Source of the DNA: Ochotona curzoniae
Lineage: Eukaryota; Chordata; Mammalia; Lagomorpha; Ochotonidae
NCBI RefSeq assembly: GCF_017591425.1
Contig: NW_024465669.1
Location: 62,001 to 126,000, forward strand
Length of the DNA: 64,000 bases
Reading direction: 5' to 3'
The notes under the pieces were generated by a model. That model was not told the origin of the DNA. It did no database searches and saw nothing but the letters and a program-made list of their open reading frames with translations. Shown in pieces: positions 1 through 11,060 of the stretch (position 1 is the first letter of the stretch; every line of letters starts with the position of its first letter). A program made the position numbers and the translations under genes.

Positions 1-325
1 CCAATTAATTCAGTAATGTTCTTAATTGTTGTTGATGTTATGTTGTAGCTTTTAATTGATTGGGATGATATTCTGCCAGCTCTGCTTTCAGACCACAGAT
101 GGTCTCCCCAAGAAACTGTTGAATTTGTATGGATAGTAAGATGCTGGACTCTATACTTGGTATATGCTTGCAATAAAAGAGTCTTGACTGATTTTGTACT
201 GAAATACTGCGACAAGGTGGAGGAATCCACCATGGGGCAAGGGTATGTGGAGGGGTTGGGGGAATCCCAGAGCCTATGAAACTGTCACATAGTGCAATGT
301 AATTAAAAAGATGTAGCAAAAAAAA
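1..325 (+). repeat. L1 3' end (truncated by window edge)
   Basis: This stretch matches, base pattern for base pattern, the 3' ends of the L1 at 38.1-38.43 kb and the tail at 58.84-59.07 kb. All share the run 'GGTGGAGGAATCCACCATGG', a preceding 'AAGATGCTGGACT' and a final 'CCTATGAAACTG'-like segment before an A-rich tail. It is somewhat diverged and the 5' part lies outside the window. Confidence 0.75.
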
Positions 326-1000
326 TTTTTGGAAAAGGAACAGAGAATGGAGATTGCTCAACCAGCTATGCAGTTTATTACCAGAAAATTCAACTTAGGC
401 TATCAATACTATTGTTGTTAGCTACTGAATTTATCAGTAACTTACACTTATTGCTTGCAACCTGTGAGAGTAGACAAGGAATAGAAGTACTGAGATATAT
501 TGATTATGCAAATCTATTTATGTAATTCAGAGTTAAATACATTTTTAAAGATGAATGTACACATGCATATGGAACAAATGTACCTTATTATTTAATCGAA
601 CTACCAGTAGGGATAGTATCATGAAAATTCAGTTTTTATCCGACAGAAATAAACAAAGATATGAAATAAGGTTTAACATATTCAAATGTAATTAATTCTT
701 ATTTTACCTTTTAAGAAAAGATTTATAAATTTTACACAAAGCTAGGTAAGATAACAGAGAAAAAAATGTGTCTCCCTAAAATTAGCAACAACAACCATAG
801 CCGCTATGAAGCTAGGAGAAAGAATCATCTCTTAGTTTAGCAAAGATGTGCATGTAGAAAGGAAAGGGCCAGGTTCTACTAATCAACCAGACAAATTCAA
901 AGATAAAATTAAAGAGGAAAAAAGCTCTCCAAATGTTATACAATGTGATGTTTGAAGGATTTATTCAAGTGATACATTGACAATAGTGTGAACTGTTTTA
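326..1000. other. AT-rich stretch, nothing recognised
   Basis: AT-rich sequence with no ORF of note, no splice-flanked exon and no repeat family I can name. Confidence 0.5.
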
Positions 1001-1720
1001 CACTAATATTCAGAACTCAAAATACAAACATCACAATATAGCTAAGTGTCCACTAATTATTCAGCCAGTCCTAACAGTATTTAAATAAGGTGTCCTGAGA
1101 TACTGTTTTCCCATTACACAATTGCTTCAACAATCATATGGCCACTGTCTGAAGTTAGGCAATCTATGTTTGTGGTTTTTCATGGGATATCAACAGCAAG
1201 TAGAACTTTCAAAAGACAATGAAAATGTTGTGAATGATTCCCTCAGAAAAGGCTTTCTATTGCAACTGAGGTGCTTGGTTATATCTGACGCAAATATTTC
1301 TTTAATAGTATGTGTTGGTGTTTGATTTAACTGAAGACAGTATTAGAGTGAGCATGAGAGACAGAATTGATCTTAGATCCCCTGGGTCAGTCCACTCATG
1401 GCTGTGATGCCATGATGTATGGCAGGGTGAAGCCAGAGGCAAAGACCTGCTGGTGTTTTCCACAGGAAGGGCCAGGGCTGGTGCATTTGATCCAATATCC
1501 ACTAATTTCCAAGGAACTTGAGCAGGGAGCAGGGTGGGAGGTGCACCAGGTAAAAACAAATCATAAAAACAAGGGATGCTGCATTTCAAGGGCGTCTTCA
1601 CAATCTGTATCATTGGACAAAACATGGTATAATTGTATAAGAAATCGGGGTTTCAGTAAGGTTTATTTTTTTGTACCTGAAAGGCAGGGCTACAGAGAGG
1701 AGGCACCAGGGGTGTGTGGG
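1000..1720 (+). repeat. Left member of a diverged direct-repeat pair
   Basis: About 700 bases align in the same orientation, with many substitutions and small gaps, to 4460-5010. Shared landmarks in order are 'CAGCCAGTCCTA', 'CTGTTTTCCCAT', 'GTATCATTGGACAA' and 'GAAAGGCAGGGCT'. The pair encloses about 2.7 kb. It could be the two LTRs of a decayed retroelement or a local tandem duplication. I see no clear primer-binding site or polypurine tract. Confidence 0.6.
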
Positions 1721-2740
1721 CTGCATGTTGTGTCTCTGGATATTTCTGTTTGTTTGTTTTCTGGAGAGTAGTTGATGTTTAGGGGAGAGGTAGCAGAGTC
1801 ACACAGAGCAAAAAATGACAAGAGAGCTTGCATGCTCTGCCCGACTCCACAAAAACCACAGCCAAGTCTGGGTCGTTCTGGTGGTGGGAGCCAGGAGTAT
1901 CTTCCAAGTTGCTGTGTGTCTGCAGGGTGCAATGGGCTTGGGCCCGCCTCTGCTGGTTTTCCTGGTTTGGAAGCAGGAAGCAGCATTAGAAAACAGAGCA
2001 GCAGCCAGTGCTCCCCATGGTGGCCATTAGTATGTTGGTGAAGACTGTACTTGATGGGTATGAAGCATCTGATACCTTGTGCATTCAAAATGTTCCAGCT
2101 CACAGTCTTCACCATTCAGTGACCACATAGCGAGTGTAGGTGTGTTTCAGGAGGATGGATGTTGTCAGGTGTTGAGGAGGAACCTTGCAGATGGAAGGCC
2201 ACTGTGACATGGCAGTGTGAAGCCGGCAGTATGTAGAAGGAGATGATCAGGTTGAAACGTTGAGGTTCCAGTTGTCATAGATGTGGGCTGTTGTGAGTGA
2301 GTGAGTGTGTTTTCCCAGGGTGGGGAGTTTAAGGGCTCTTAGTTTTCCACCTCTTCTAGCTGTCCAAGGAGCTCAGGTGTAGGTAAAGTTATGTGTGAGC
2401 CTCAGATTGCTCTAGGCTTAGCGCGGTGTCAGTCAAGTACGAAATGAAAATGACTTGTAGGACAAGGATGTTGGCAAGTATCCAAACTGATGGATCGTGG
2501 AGTCTGGTGAACTGAGAGAGGATTGAGCAAGTGAGGATGCTGAGAGGTCGGGGAACTAACCCTTAGGTCTGAGCACCAAGCAAGCTGCAGTGTGAGTGAC
2601 TAGTCGAGAAAGCAAGGGAAGGGTCAAAGAGTTGTATTCCCAGGAGGGAGGTCTGAATGGATGTCCTCACACACTGAGCAGTCCCCGATGGTAGAGTCCA
2701 GGAACACGTATTGCCCAGCGGGGTCTAAGGTTGGGCAGTA
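1720..2740 (-). repeat. Old SINE-like remnant and unassigned sequence
   Basis: Around 1800-2030 the order of short motifs (GCCAGGAG, a 'GGGTGCAATGGGCTTGGGCC'-like core, CTGGTTTTCC) resembles a very diverged antisense copy of the C-type SINE. The rest has nothing I recognise. Confidence 0.3.
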
Positions 2741-3716
2741 TTCATTGCGGGAAGAATGAGGAAGCAGGAACAGAATGGGAGGAAGAAGAGAGGTGCTACT
2801 CTCTGGACAACTTCTCAAAGCTGCTGCAGCAGGTGCGTTGCTAAGTCCCAGCTGGAGAAACCGCAGCTTCATTTGGCTGTAGAGAATTTGGCAGAGCAGG
2901 AGTTCCAGTGGCCTCAGTGTATTCTTGTGGCCATGGCTAAGCATGCAGGTGTCAGCCTGGCTTATGCACCACCCTGGATGTGGGAGATATCACAGTGTCC
3001 CTTGCGCTCCAGAAACGTCCAAGAACAAAGTGATAAGACCCACGATGTTCATGGTTTCCTTTTTTCCCTTTCTTTCTTTTTAAGAATGTCTATGTCTGAA
3101 CCTATTTCCTGAAAAAGAATTGAATAAAACACATGACCAAGACAAGCTGGAGGTAAGTCCTGACAGTGTAATTTTACCCGTTTGTGGTGTGTGTGCGGGA
3201 GCTTTCTGATCTCTCCTTTTTTTTTGCAGAACAGACATGCCCCTAGTAATTCATTTTCTCTAGAAATCTGTTTCTTTTCTGAGTTGACACCTCTCAGGGA
3301 GTACACCAGTGTAGCAGGGGATTTGGTTTCCCCCTTAGGTTATACATAGGAATATCTTGATGTAATGTTTTGAGAGTCTACCTTCCTGAGATTTTCAGTT
3401 TGGTCCTCCGCCACCTCTGGAGTCAGCTGCCCACTTGTTCTTTCCCTTCTCGGGCTAAGCGTGCTAGGTACTCTGCATTGCGGATCTCCTGGCCTGTGTC
3501 TGTGCGTTCTCTTTAGCCAGAATATTGCTGTGTTGTCCAAACCTGCTTTCTGTTCTTTGACCACACAGTTGCGATCGCTCAAACCCATCTGATGTTTCTC
3601 TGCACCACTTAGTCTGTATAGTATGGGTTTCTTATAATTATGTCCCTAAATATTTGTGTATGAATTTTGCATTTTTTTATTATTAGTGATATCAGATTTA
3701 TGTTGTTTTGTTACAG

Positions 3717-3951
3717 AAGTGCAGCATAACTGCGCCAGCAGTTCCCTGCGAGAAAAAAGAATTGTGTGATTTCCAGGGGACAACAACTACGGCTCATCCA
3801 GCCACAAACCCAACTGTTGCACCGAATCCGTTCCGGAGGGTAGGGCCTCCTCACGCTCGCCCCCCTGCAAGAACTCTGCTAGCCATCCCTGCTTCCAAAT
3901 TTTTGTCAACGGGGGTTCCTGTCATATGGCCACTACCACCGAATGCTGAAG
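3717..3951 (+). other. Orphan exon-like open segment
   Basis: A 235-base open segment sits between a strong acceptor (pyrimidine-rich run ending TTACAG) and a consensus donor (AAG then GTATGT). It translates without stops into a Thr/Pro/Ala-rich peptide that begins KCSITAPAVPCEKK, has three cysteines near its start, and ends in a proline-rich part with PLPPNAEG. The segment is richer in C and G than the AT-rich flanks. I do not recognise the protein family. It lies within the direct-repeat pair and could be a real exon of a lineage-specific gene, a captured exon in a retroelement, or chance. No partner exons were found nearby. Confidence 0.3.
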
Positions 3952-4459
3952 GTATGTGATTTGGTTTGTCAGGGATTTTTTTTTTCTCTTCCTTGCACAC
4001 TACAAAGCTGAAACACTAGTTTTGTTCATGAAATAGATGCTCACTCGACTGTGGCTCATCTACTCATGAGAGAGAAAGCAAAAGCCAAAACTGACTCTAA
4101 TGCCATGTGAGTGAAGCAGGCCTTTTCATAATTGTGAAGGGAGCCAGTCAACCATAGACAGCCTTAATGTGAATCATCCAAATGATGGGCAGTTGCATAC
4201 ATATTGTAATACTTCAGAAACCCACTTGCTTCCTTTTGCCCCTGATAACAAATAAACAAGCAGCACCCTAGGCGTTGTGTGACACTGGTGGTATTGGGTG
4301 ACACTGGTGATATTGATTGCTTGACTCTTCACATCCACCATTCACCAAGACACAGGTAACCGTGGAATCAATTGTCATGTAACGAATGATTTATAAAATC
4401 CTGTTAAATTGTCTTGTCTGATGTCAATTTTCCTTGTGCCTGGGAAATGGAATGCCAGG

Positions 4460-5010
4460 TAAAATGAATTTTGTGTGAAACATTTTCACATACACTTTTG
4501 GATGCAGCCAAGTGTTTGCCCACCTTTCAGCCAGTCCTACTTGCATTTGGCTAAGATGTCCCAAGCCAAACTACTGTTTTCCCATCACTCATTTCCTTCA
4601 ACAGCCTCATGGCGCTGTCTGGAGTTGGGCAATGTAGGTATGTGGGTATCCATGGTGAGTGGACAACAGGAAGAACTTGGTGAAAGACAACGAAAGCTTT
4701 AATAAGAGATTCGCTCAGGAAAGGCTGTGTATTGGCGTAGGAAGCATAAGGTTATGGTGTTGTTGTCGGTTGTACCATTTAACGGACAAGCATTATGAGA
4801 GTGAGCGTGAGGGTCAGAAGTGATCTTGGACCCTTGGATCAGTGTGCGCATGGCTGCGATGGCATGGCTTAAGAGGTGATGGCATCGCAGTAGGCACGTT
4901 CACACACTGTATCATTGGACAAGCCATGGAATCTTTGTTTAGGAAATTGGGGTTTCGGTAAGGTTTATTTTTCTGTACATGAAAGGCAGGGCTGCAGGGA
5001 GGATGCACCA
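4460..5010 (+). repeat. Right member of the diverged direct-repeat pair
   Basis: Aligns to 1000-1720 in the same orientation. The 3' part of both copies ends in 'AAGGTTTATTTTT' followed by 'GAAAGGCAGGGCT'. That ending resembles the start of an antisense C-type SINE, so the repeated unit may itself be composite. Confidence 0.6.
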
Positions 5011-5039
5011 GGGTTGTAATGGTTGTTTTTTGTTTGGTT

Positions 5040-6090
5040 TGGTTTTTTTTGTTTTGTTTTTTGTTTTTTAAGATTCATTTTTATGAGAGAGGTATAATTA
5101 CAGACCAAATTAATTGACTAAAATAATTCTTGCATCCCGTTTTAATCCATGAAAAAAATTTTGTATTTCTTCAACTTTCTGATTTTAAATGCTATCAAAT
5201 TATTTTGTTTGTCTCCTGTTGAATTTTGTTTTTCTCCTATAACTTTTCTTAGTCTTTGTGTAGCTCTATTGTGAATTACTTCTAGGAATTTTTCCATCAA
5301 GTTATTACCCTTTAGCTGTTTGTTTCATCTCCTCAATATATGGATATTTACCTACTTTTTTTTTTTTTTTTACTAATTTGATTATAAACCTGAGGTTCAG
5401 TATCTATGCAGTAGTAACAAGTGTTTTGCAGGTACTGGGAAAATGAATAATGAATTTCTTAAATTATATTAGTGTTCTCCATTTTGCTGTTTAACACCAA
5501 TTTTCCTGAAAATATTTTTAGCATGTATTAGGAAATAATTTTCAAATAATCATCTCTTTGTATAAATATGTGCTTTTTGGCCATACCGTATGCGCTAGAT
5601 GATAGAATTTACTGTATTATGTGCTTGATAACAATTCTTTTTCATTGTTTTAATGTGAATAAAAATTTTATCTTCCCAAATACATTATGTTATTTTTTGC
5701 TTGAAGGCGTTATATTTTTCTTAGTATTGTTGAGGTTTTACTTTAAGGTATGATTCTATTTAGATTTTGTTAGAAATTATTCTTTATTCTGTGGTTTACA
5801 CAATCTCTAATTAAAACAACAACAACAGTAAGCTTTTTTTTTCCTATTTCTTTCTGCAGTGAGAAAGGATTATCCTCGTTAGTCTCATTGTTTCGCTGGA
5901 TTTTTTTCCACCCACCCAATTTGAAATCCAATGTGTGTTCCTCTGTACACCATCTTGAACCAGCTCCGGAACATCTGCAACCCAAGAAGGAAATCTCAAA
6001 CTAATTTTAATCACTCAGCCCATATAATTTTGTCATCTCTCAACTTTTCTCTTTTTGTAATGTCTCTTACTTAAGTGTCTTTTTTTGCTC
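5040..6090. other. AT-rich intergenic stretch
   Basis: T-rich low-complexity sequence near 5030-5070 is followed by AT-rich sequence that may be a very old antisense LINE. No coding or RNA gene is supported. Confidence 0.3.
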
Positions 6091-6103
6091 ACTGTGAACC
6101 TTC

Positions 6104-6278
6104 TTGCAAGGTCCAGAAACTGATGCCCAATTCCAGCTCACTGAAATCAAAAAATATTTCAACTCTTACAGACTCACAGGCAGAATGAATTGTGTACTAG
6201 CCACATATGGAGGCATTGCTTTGCTGCTTATGTACTCCAGCTTAAGGTCTAAAAATTCCAGCTGTGAAAGCAACGTAA
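6104..6278 (+). pseudogene. ATP5MK: ATP5MK (DAPIT/USMG5) retrocopy
   Basis: The reading frame gives GPETDAQFQ, then IKKYFNSYRLTGRMNCVLAT, YGGIALL and LRSK. This follows the order and spacing of the 58-residue mitochondrial ATP-synthase membrane subunit known as DAPIT or USMG5. That protein sits in the inner membrane with one hydrophobic helix and helps stabilise ATP-synthase dimers. The frame is continuous from residue 2 to the LRSK region with no intron, which fits a processed retrocopy. The initiator is TTG where the parent has ATG. One A is missing in the run after LRSK, so the parental C-terminus (PAVKAT, stop TAA at 6276-6278) is read in another frame. An AATAAA lies at about 6409-6414 in the presumed 3' UTR. 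No clear poly-A tract remains, so the copy is old. A translated product is unlikely. Confidence 0.85.
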
Positions 6279-6879
6279 GTGGATTACAAATCATTTCCCC
6301 ATCTGCCCTCCTGCCTGGAGAAGCTAATTAACTCGACATGTGGTGATTCAATTTGTACAATAAGCTATGAACCTGGAAAAACAAAATCTGTACCATGGCA
6401 TTGGCCCGAATAAACTCATTTTAAACTTTATTTTCTAGGAACCTTCTGAAATATCTTAGTCAATATGTAATTCTATTACTTTGTCCAACATTTTTTTAAA
6501 ATTTCCACTTTACTACTAAAATGTATTTCAATCACTGCATACATAGTATTATATAAATTTGTCTTCATGTATTTTAACAATCCCCTATTGATACAGATTG
6601 ATTGTTTCTGTTTTATTCCCATCATAATATTACAGAAACCTGGTGTTTCTATAGGACCAAATATATGCAAGATAATTTCTACTGTTGAATCCCATCAAAG
6701 GACATTTGCATTTAAAGAGTTTTTTGGAGAGTTGTGACAAAGTAACCTTCAAGGAAACTTTATGGCATTACAGTCTTACCAATGTGAGTCCAATAGCCTG
6801 TTTCCTTACCTCTTTATCAGCAAGTGTATACTGTCAGACATACTCAGAATTCCTTCAGACACTGCAGATTTCCCATTTT

Positions 6880-7430
6880 CTTCCTTTTTTTAAAATTTTT
6901 AAATTTTGTTTTATGACACAGTTTCGTAGGCTCTGGGGTTCCCCCAACCCCTCCAAAAAGCCCTCCCCCAAATTGATTTCCTCCATATTGTTACAGTAGT
7001 ATAGTTTGTATCAAGTCATGATTCCTTCATTGTGGGTATGGGCCACGTAGAGAGTCCAGCATCTTATCGTCCAGATAAATTTAAGTTTCACTGGTAGACC
7101 ATCCCTGGTCTGAAAGTAGAGCTGGTAGAATATCATCCCCTCCAATGAAAAGCCACTCTACAACTTCAACAACAATTTACAACATCATGAAGTTAATTGC
7201 CATGGTATTAAGTGACCAATATGTTAGAAAATGCAAGTTCTTCAACCGCATCCTGTGACTACTTCACTGACATTTCAATTGTAGTTTTTATACAACCGGC
7301 TGCTATACACCTTATAATAGATATAGCGTACTATTCAGCTGTCTCGTGTCTATTTTCATTGTTATATTTAGCAGCTTATAGTTTTCAAGTGTGATTCCTA
7401 TTGAACTTCATGAATTTTAGGTTAGTCCAA
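6880..7430 (-). repeat. L1 3' end, antisense
   Basis: Read on the minus strand, it ends in an A-rich tail (T-run near 6888-6905 on +). Upstream of the tail lies the same order of blocks as the L1 3' UTR at 38.1-38.4 kb, including the 'GATGCTGGACTCT'-like segment. It is diverged and 5'-truncated. Confidence 0.55.
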
Positions 7431-8690
7431 ATAGGCTTATAAATCAAACATACCATATGTTAACAACTGGGGAGCAGAATAGTTTTAGGAGGGGTGTGCA
7501 GAAAAATCTTTAGTACCATAATGAGGAGTAACTAATCTTTGTGTCCTACCTAATAAAGGTATATGGGAGTCCAAGCTGACTGCCTCCTGTCTGTTCTAAG
7601 CTTTCCTTATTAGTCTCTGTCTATCTGATCTATTTTTCCATTTTCTTCTGATCTTCACCTTCAGGTTCTCTTTCCTTCTTTGTAGCTCTCTGGTCACACT
7701 TGGTTTGCTTTTTGAGTTTTGTTTTACCATGAATCCCTGTGAAGACTGTCCTGTGCTCATTTCCCACTAACACTCCACATTCCTCATTCTCCCAACCATC
7801 TTTTTACTTTTATGCTCATGGACTTCCCTTATAGTTTCCTGAAGCTCTCCAAACTGAACAGAAAACAGGTACTCTTTCTTAACCTCCAAACCTGCCCCTC
7901 TTCTGAACCAACAGAAAAAGCTGATCAAGAAATTGTAGATGCAAGTCTGATGGTTTCAGCCCCAAATACCCAGGGATTGAAAGCCACCAGATCCTCACAC
8001 TATGTCCTTTTTGTGATTAAATAACTACACATCAGCACTGCTCTTCAAAAGGTTAAAGCCTAAATTACAAATCCAATCTGCAGGTGCAAATGACTAATCC
8101 TGAAAGTTACTTCTAACCTTCAAACCCTTATTGCTTTATAAATGAACACTTGAACCCTACGGTGATTTGTACTTTACCTACTGGGGCACTGTAGAAGGAC
8201 ATTCAGAATCTTTGCTGTTGTGGGAGACATAGCCAGTTGCATCTCCCCTGAAGGTGCCAGGAGCAATGGATATGGAGGTGAATGAACAGGCAACCTGGTT
8301 TATAAGTTTAGATATAAACAAGTTGTGTTATGGCAACTCTACCTTGCTGTTGAGATGTAAATGGCTCAAGCTCCTTCTCTCTGGGTGCCTACATGACAAC
8401 CTTCTTTAAAAAGTCTGGTGCTGTTAATAAACCTCAGCTCTTGACCACCAGTCAGTAGTCCATGCATGTTATTATTGACTCCATGCCCCAAGGTCCACCG
8501 CTGCAGGACAGTGACAGAGCAATTTTTATAATACTCTGCAACTGCTAACTCAAATGTAAGATCAAGTGAGGCAGGAAATATCATCTGTCTTTCTCAGCAT
8601 CTTACCCTTAGTAATTAGCCTGATGTCTAGAATAAGGCAGTTACTCAGTACATCCCTATGATGCTTAAATTAATGCGTACATTACACTCC
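7430..8690. other. No gene recognised
   Basis: Mixed-composition sequence. The part around 8.1-8.5 kb ends in an AATAAA-like block and could be an old LTR, but I cannot assign it. Short ORFs show no familiar protein. Confidence 0.3.
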
Positions 8691-11060
8691 AGAATCAGGA
8701 TAAGTTCCCTAAAACATGCAAGATTATTGTTTTATTAACACAGTCATATGTCCATCACTGCAGGCATGGACAATGGCAGAGTCCAGCATCCTACTGTCAT
8801 GATAGAGTAAACAGTTTCATTGGGAGACCATCTTTGTCTGGAAGTAGAGATGCATACTGCATTGTATCCTCACATCTGAATATGATAGTCTCCATTACAC
8901 AGTTACTATATATCCCCTGAAATGAAAAGTCACAAAATAAAATAAACAACAGGAAGAAAGAGAAATTAACAAGACCATGAAGATAAATAACATGCTACTG
9001 AATGATTAATATGTCACTGAAGAAAGGAAAAATAAAATCAAGGACTTCCTTGAACCTGCTTTATGATCTATGAGTCATTCAAGAATTTAATCAGAAGAAT
9101 TTTGAAGAGATGAAACTAACAAAAAATATCAAAATCCATGAGATAAAGTTTTCGCTGATCTTTGTGAGTGAGATATGTCTCCTGCAGGCAACAAACAGAG
9201 AGGTTTTGTTTTTTTATCCAGTCTACTAATCTATGACATTTGCTTGATGAGTTTAAGCCGTTTACATTCAGGGTTAATACAAATAGGTCGTAATTTGGTT
9301 CTGTCATTTTAGCAGTGGGTTGTTATTTTACTGGGATGCTCTTTGCATTTGCCTTTGATTTTGGTGGGTGCTACTCCTTTGCTCTGTCAAGAGAACATCT
9401 TGAAGTATCATTTTTAGGGCAGGTTTGGAAGATGCATATGCTTTTAAATTTTCTTTAATGTGGAAAAATTTTATTTCATTTTCAAAGCCAAAGGAAACTT
9501 TTCCTAGGTACATTATCCTGGGCTGACAATTTTTTGGTTTTAGAATCTGGAATGTATGGCTCCATTCTCTTCTGTTCTGTAGAGTTTCCCCTTTGTGGCA
9601 GGAAATATCTTCTAATTCTGAGATGCTTTCTTCTGCCTCCTTCATTCTATTTTGGAGACTCTCCACTGTACTTCTAATTTGCTCCACTGCATTCTTCATT
9701 TCTGATATATCAGCTTTCATATGATTCATTTCCAGTGTGACATATTCCTTGAATTCCTTGAGTGCCTGCTTTACATGCTTCTCATTGTTGATAAGAAGTT
9801 TTATAACAACTGTTTTGAACTCTGTATCCCTCATTTTCTCGATGTCTTCCTCAGTGAACTCTGAGGTTGGCGAAGGGTTTTGCTCCTTTGCAGGGAAGTC
9901 TTCAGTAATATTCATTTAGCCTTTGTCTCTTCTTTTGCTCTTGGTCATTATACTTCTTGTTAGCAGAATCTTCTCCTTGGGGCAGGTTTCTAAGGTGTGT
10001 CACCCACAGGTCTACAGCTTGGTTTTACGTATTGCACTTCTTATATGGCTCTTTGCTTGTAGTGAATTGTGTTACTCTCTGCAGTGAATTCCAGGTCTGG
10101 GTTCTTATGTTAGATTTCCACCATGGTATCCATAGCCCCAGCTGGCTCACCACACTCACCTCCTGTGACACTGCTGAGGCTTCACCATTGTTTTAAAACC
10201 TTTCTCCCACTTCTGATTGGAGCAGGTCCCAGGCTTAGGGAGACACTAGGAGTCCTCTATAGCTAAGTTGTTGGTGGTGCTGATCTTGCTGGAACCTGTT
10301 GGCCATTATGTCTGGGGGCCACACAGACCTATTCTGACCCATATGAAGCCATAGTTGGTACTATTTTCCTGTGGGACCAGTGCAATGCACTGAACCCAGT
10401 GAGTTCTTGCTGAGTTCAGTGCATGTACAACTCAGTGTTGTCCCCTGCAGTCTTAAATTCTTTGCCACACTGTAAGAAATGGCACCTGATGTGCCATTGC
10501 TAGAGTTCTTGATCTGTTTGCCATCAGGTCTGAGGGCTACCCAGACCTCTCTTGAGTGGAACCTGTAGGATTCCACGTTGTAGTTCACTGAGTCAGAAAT
10601 GAGTTCACTCCCAGCTCAGTGCATGCGCAATCCTGTCCCATAGCCTTTGCCTCCATAAACAAAATAGTGCCCAAATTGGCTCTAGGAGGTAGACTGGGCT
10701 ATGAAATCCACCCCGTTCCCATACTGGCCATCTGGGACCTGCCACTCTGTCCCTGCTCCTGGTCAAATCAAACAGACCAGCAGGATGGATTGTTCTTTGG
10801 GTTCACCTCTGCAGCTCCAACAGTTCTAGCTGCCGGCGCAGTTCAGATCCCTGTTTGCTGAATGCTATTGGGGTATTTGCCACTGCAACACCACACCATT
10901 GTGTCCACTGCTTTCCTGTGTCTGTCAGTCTCCAGGTACCTCTCTGCTGTTGTTCTGTCCTCTTCTGTTTCACAGAATGTGCCTTCTCTGCTTCACACTG
11001 GCTAATATTTCTCCATCTGTTTAAACATGTCCTTACCCTATTCCGCCATCTTGATTCTTG
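8690..11060 (-). mobile_element. L1 element with full 5' end and most of ORF2 missing
   Basis: On the minus strand the element begins near 11,060 with the typical 'AAGATGGCGGAATAGG' L1 start. A leader of about 1.1 kb follows, then an ORF1-like frame (9915-9328). Its acidic N-terminal part runs into a coiled coil (IEKMRDTEF, MKAEDISEM-like heptads, VESLQNRMKE). A conserved tail (QPRIMYLGKVSFGFE) then follows, without the central RNA-recognition segment of a full ORF1. The first ~60 codons of ORF2 follow (9307-9116), with the endonuclease start LTLNVNGLNSS and CCLQETYLTHKD. Immediately afterwards the sequence passes into L1 3'-UTR-like sequence (9100-8700). About 3.5 kb of ORF2 is therefore absent, probably by internal deletion, and the element is dead. 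Confidence 0.8.
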
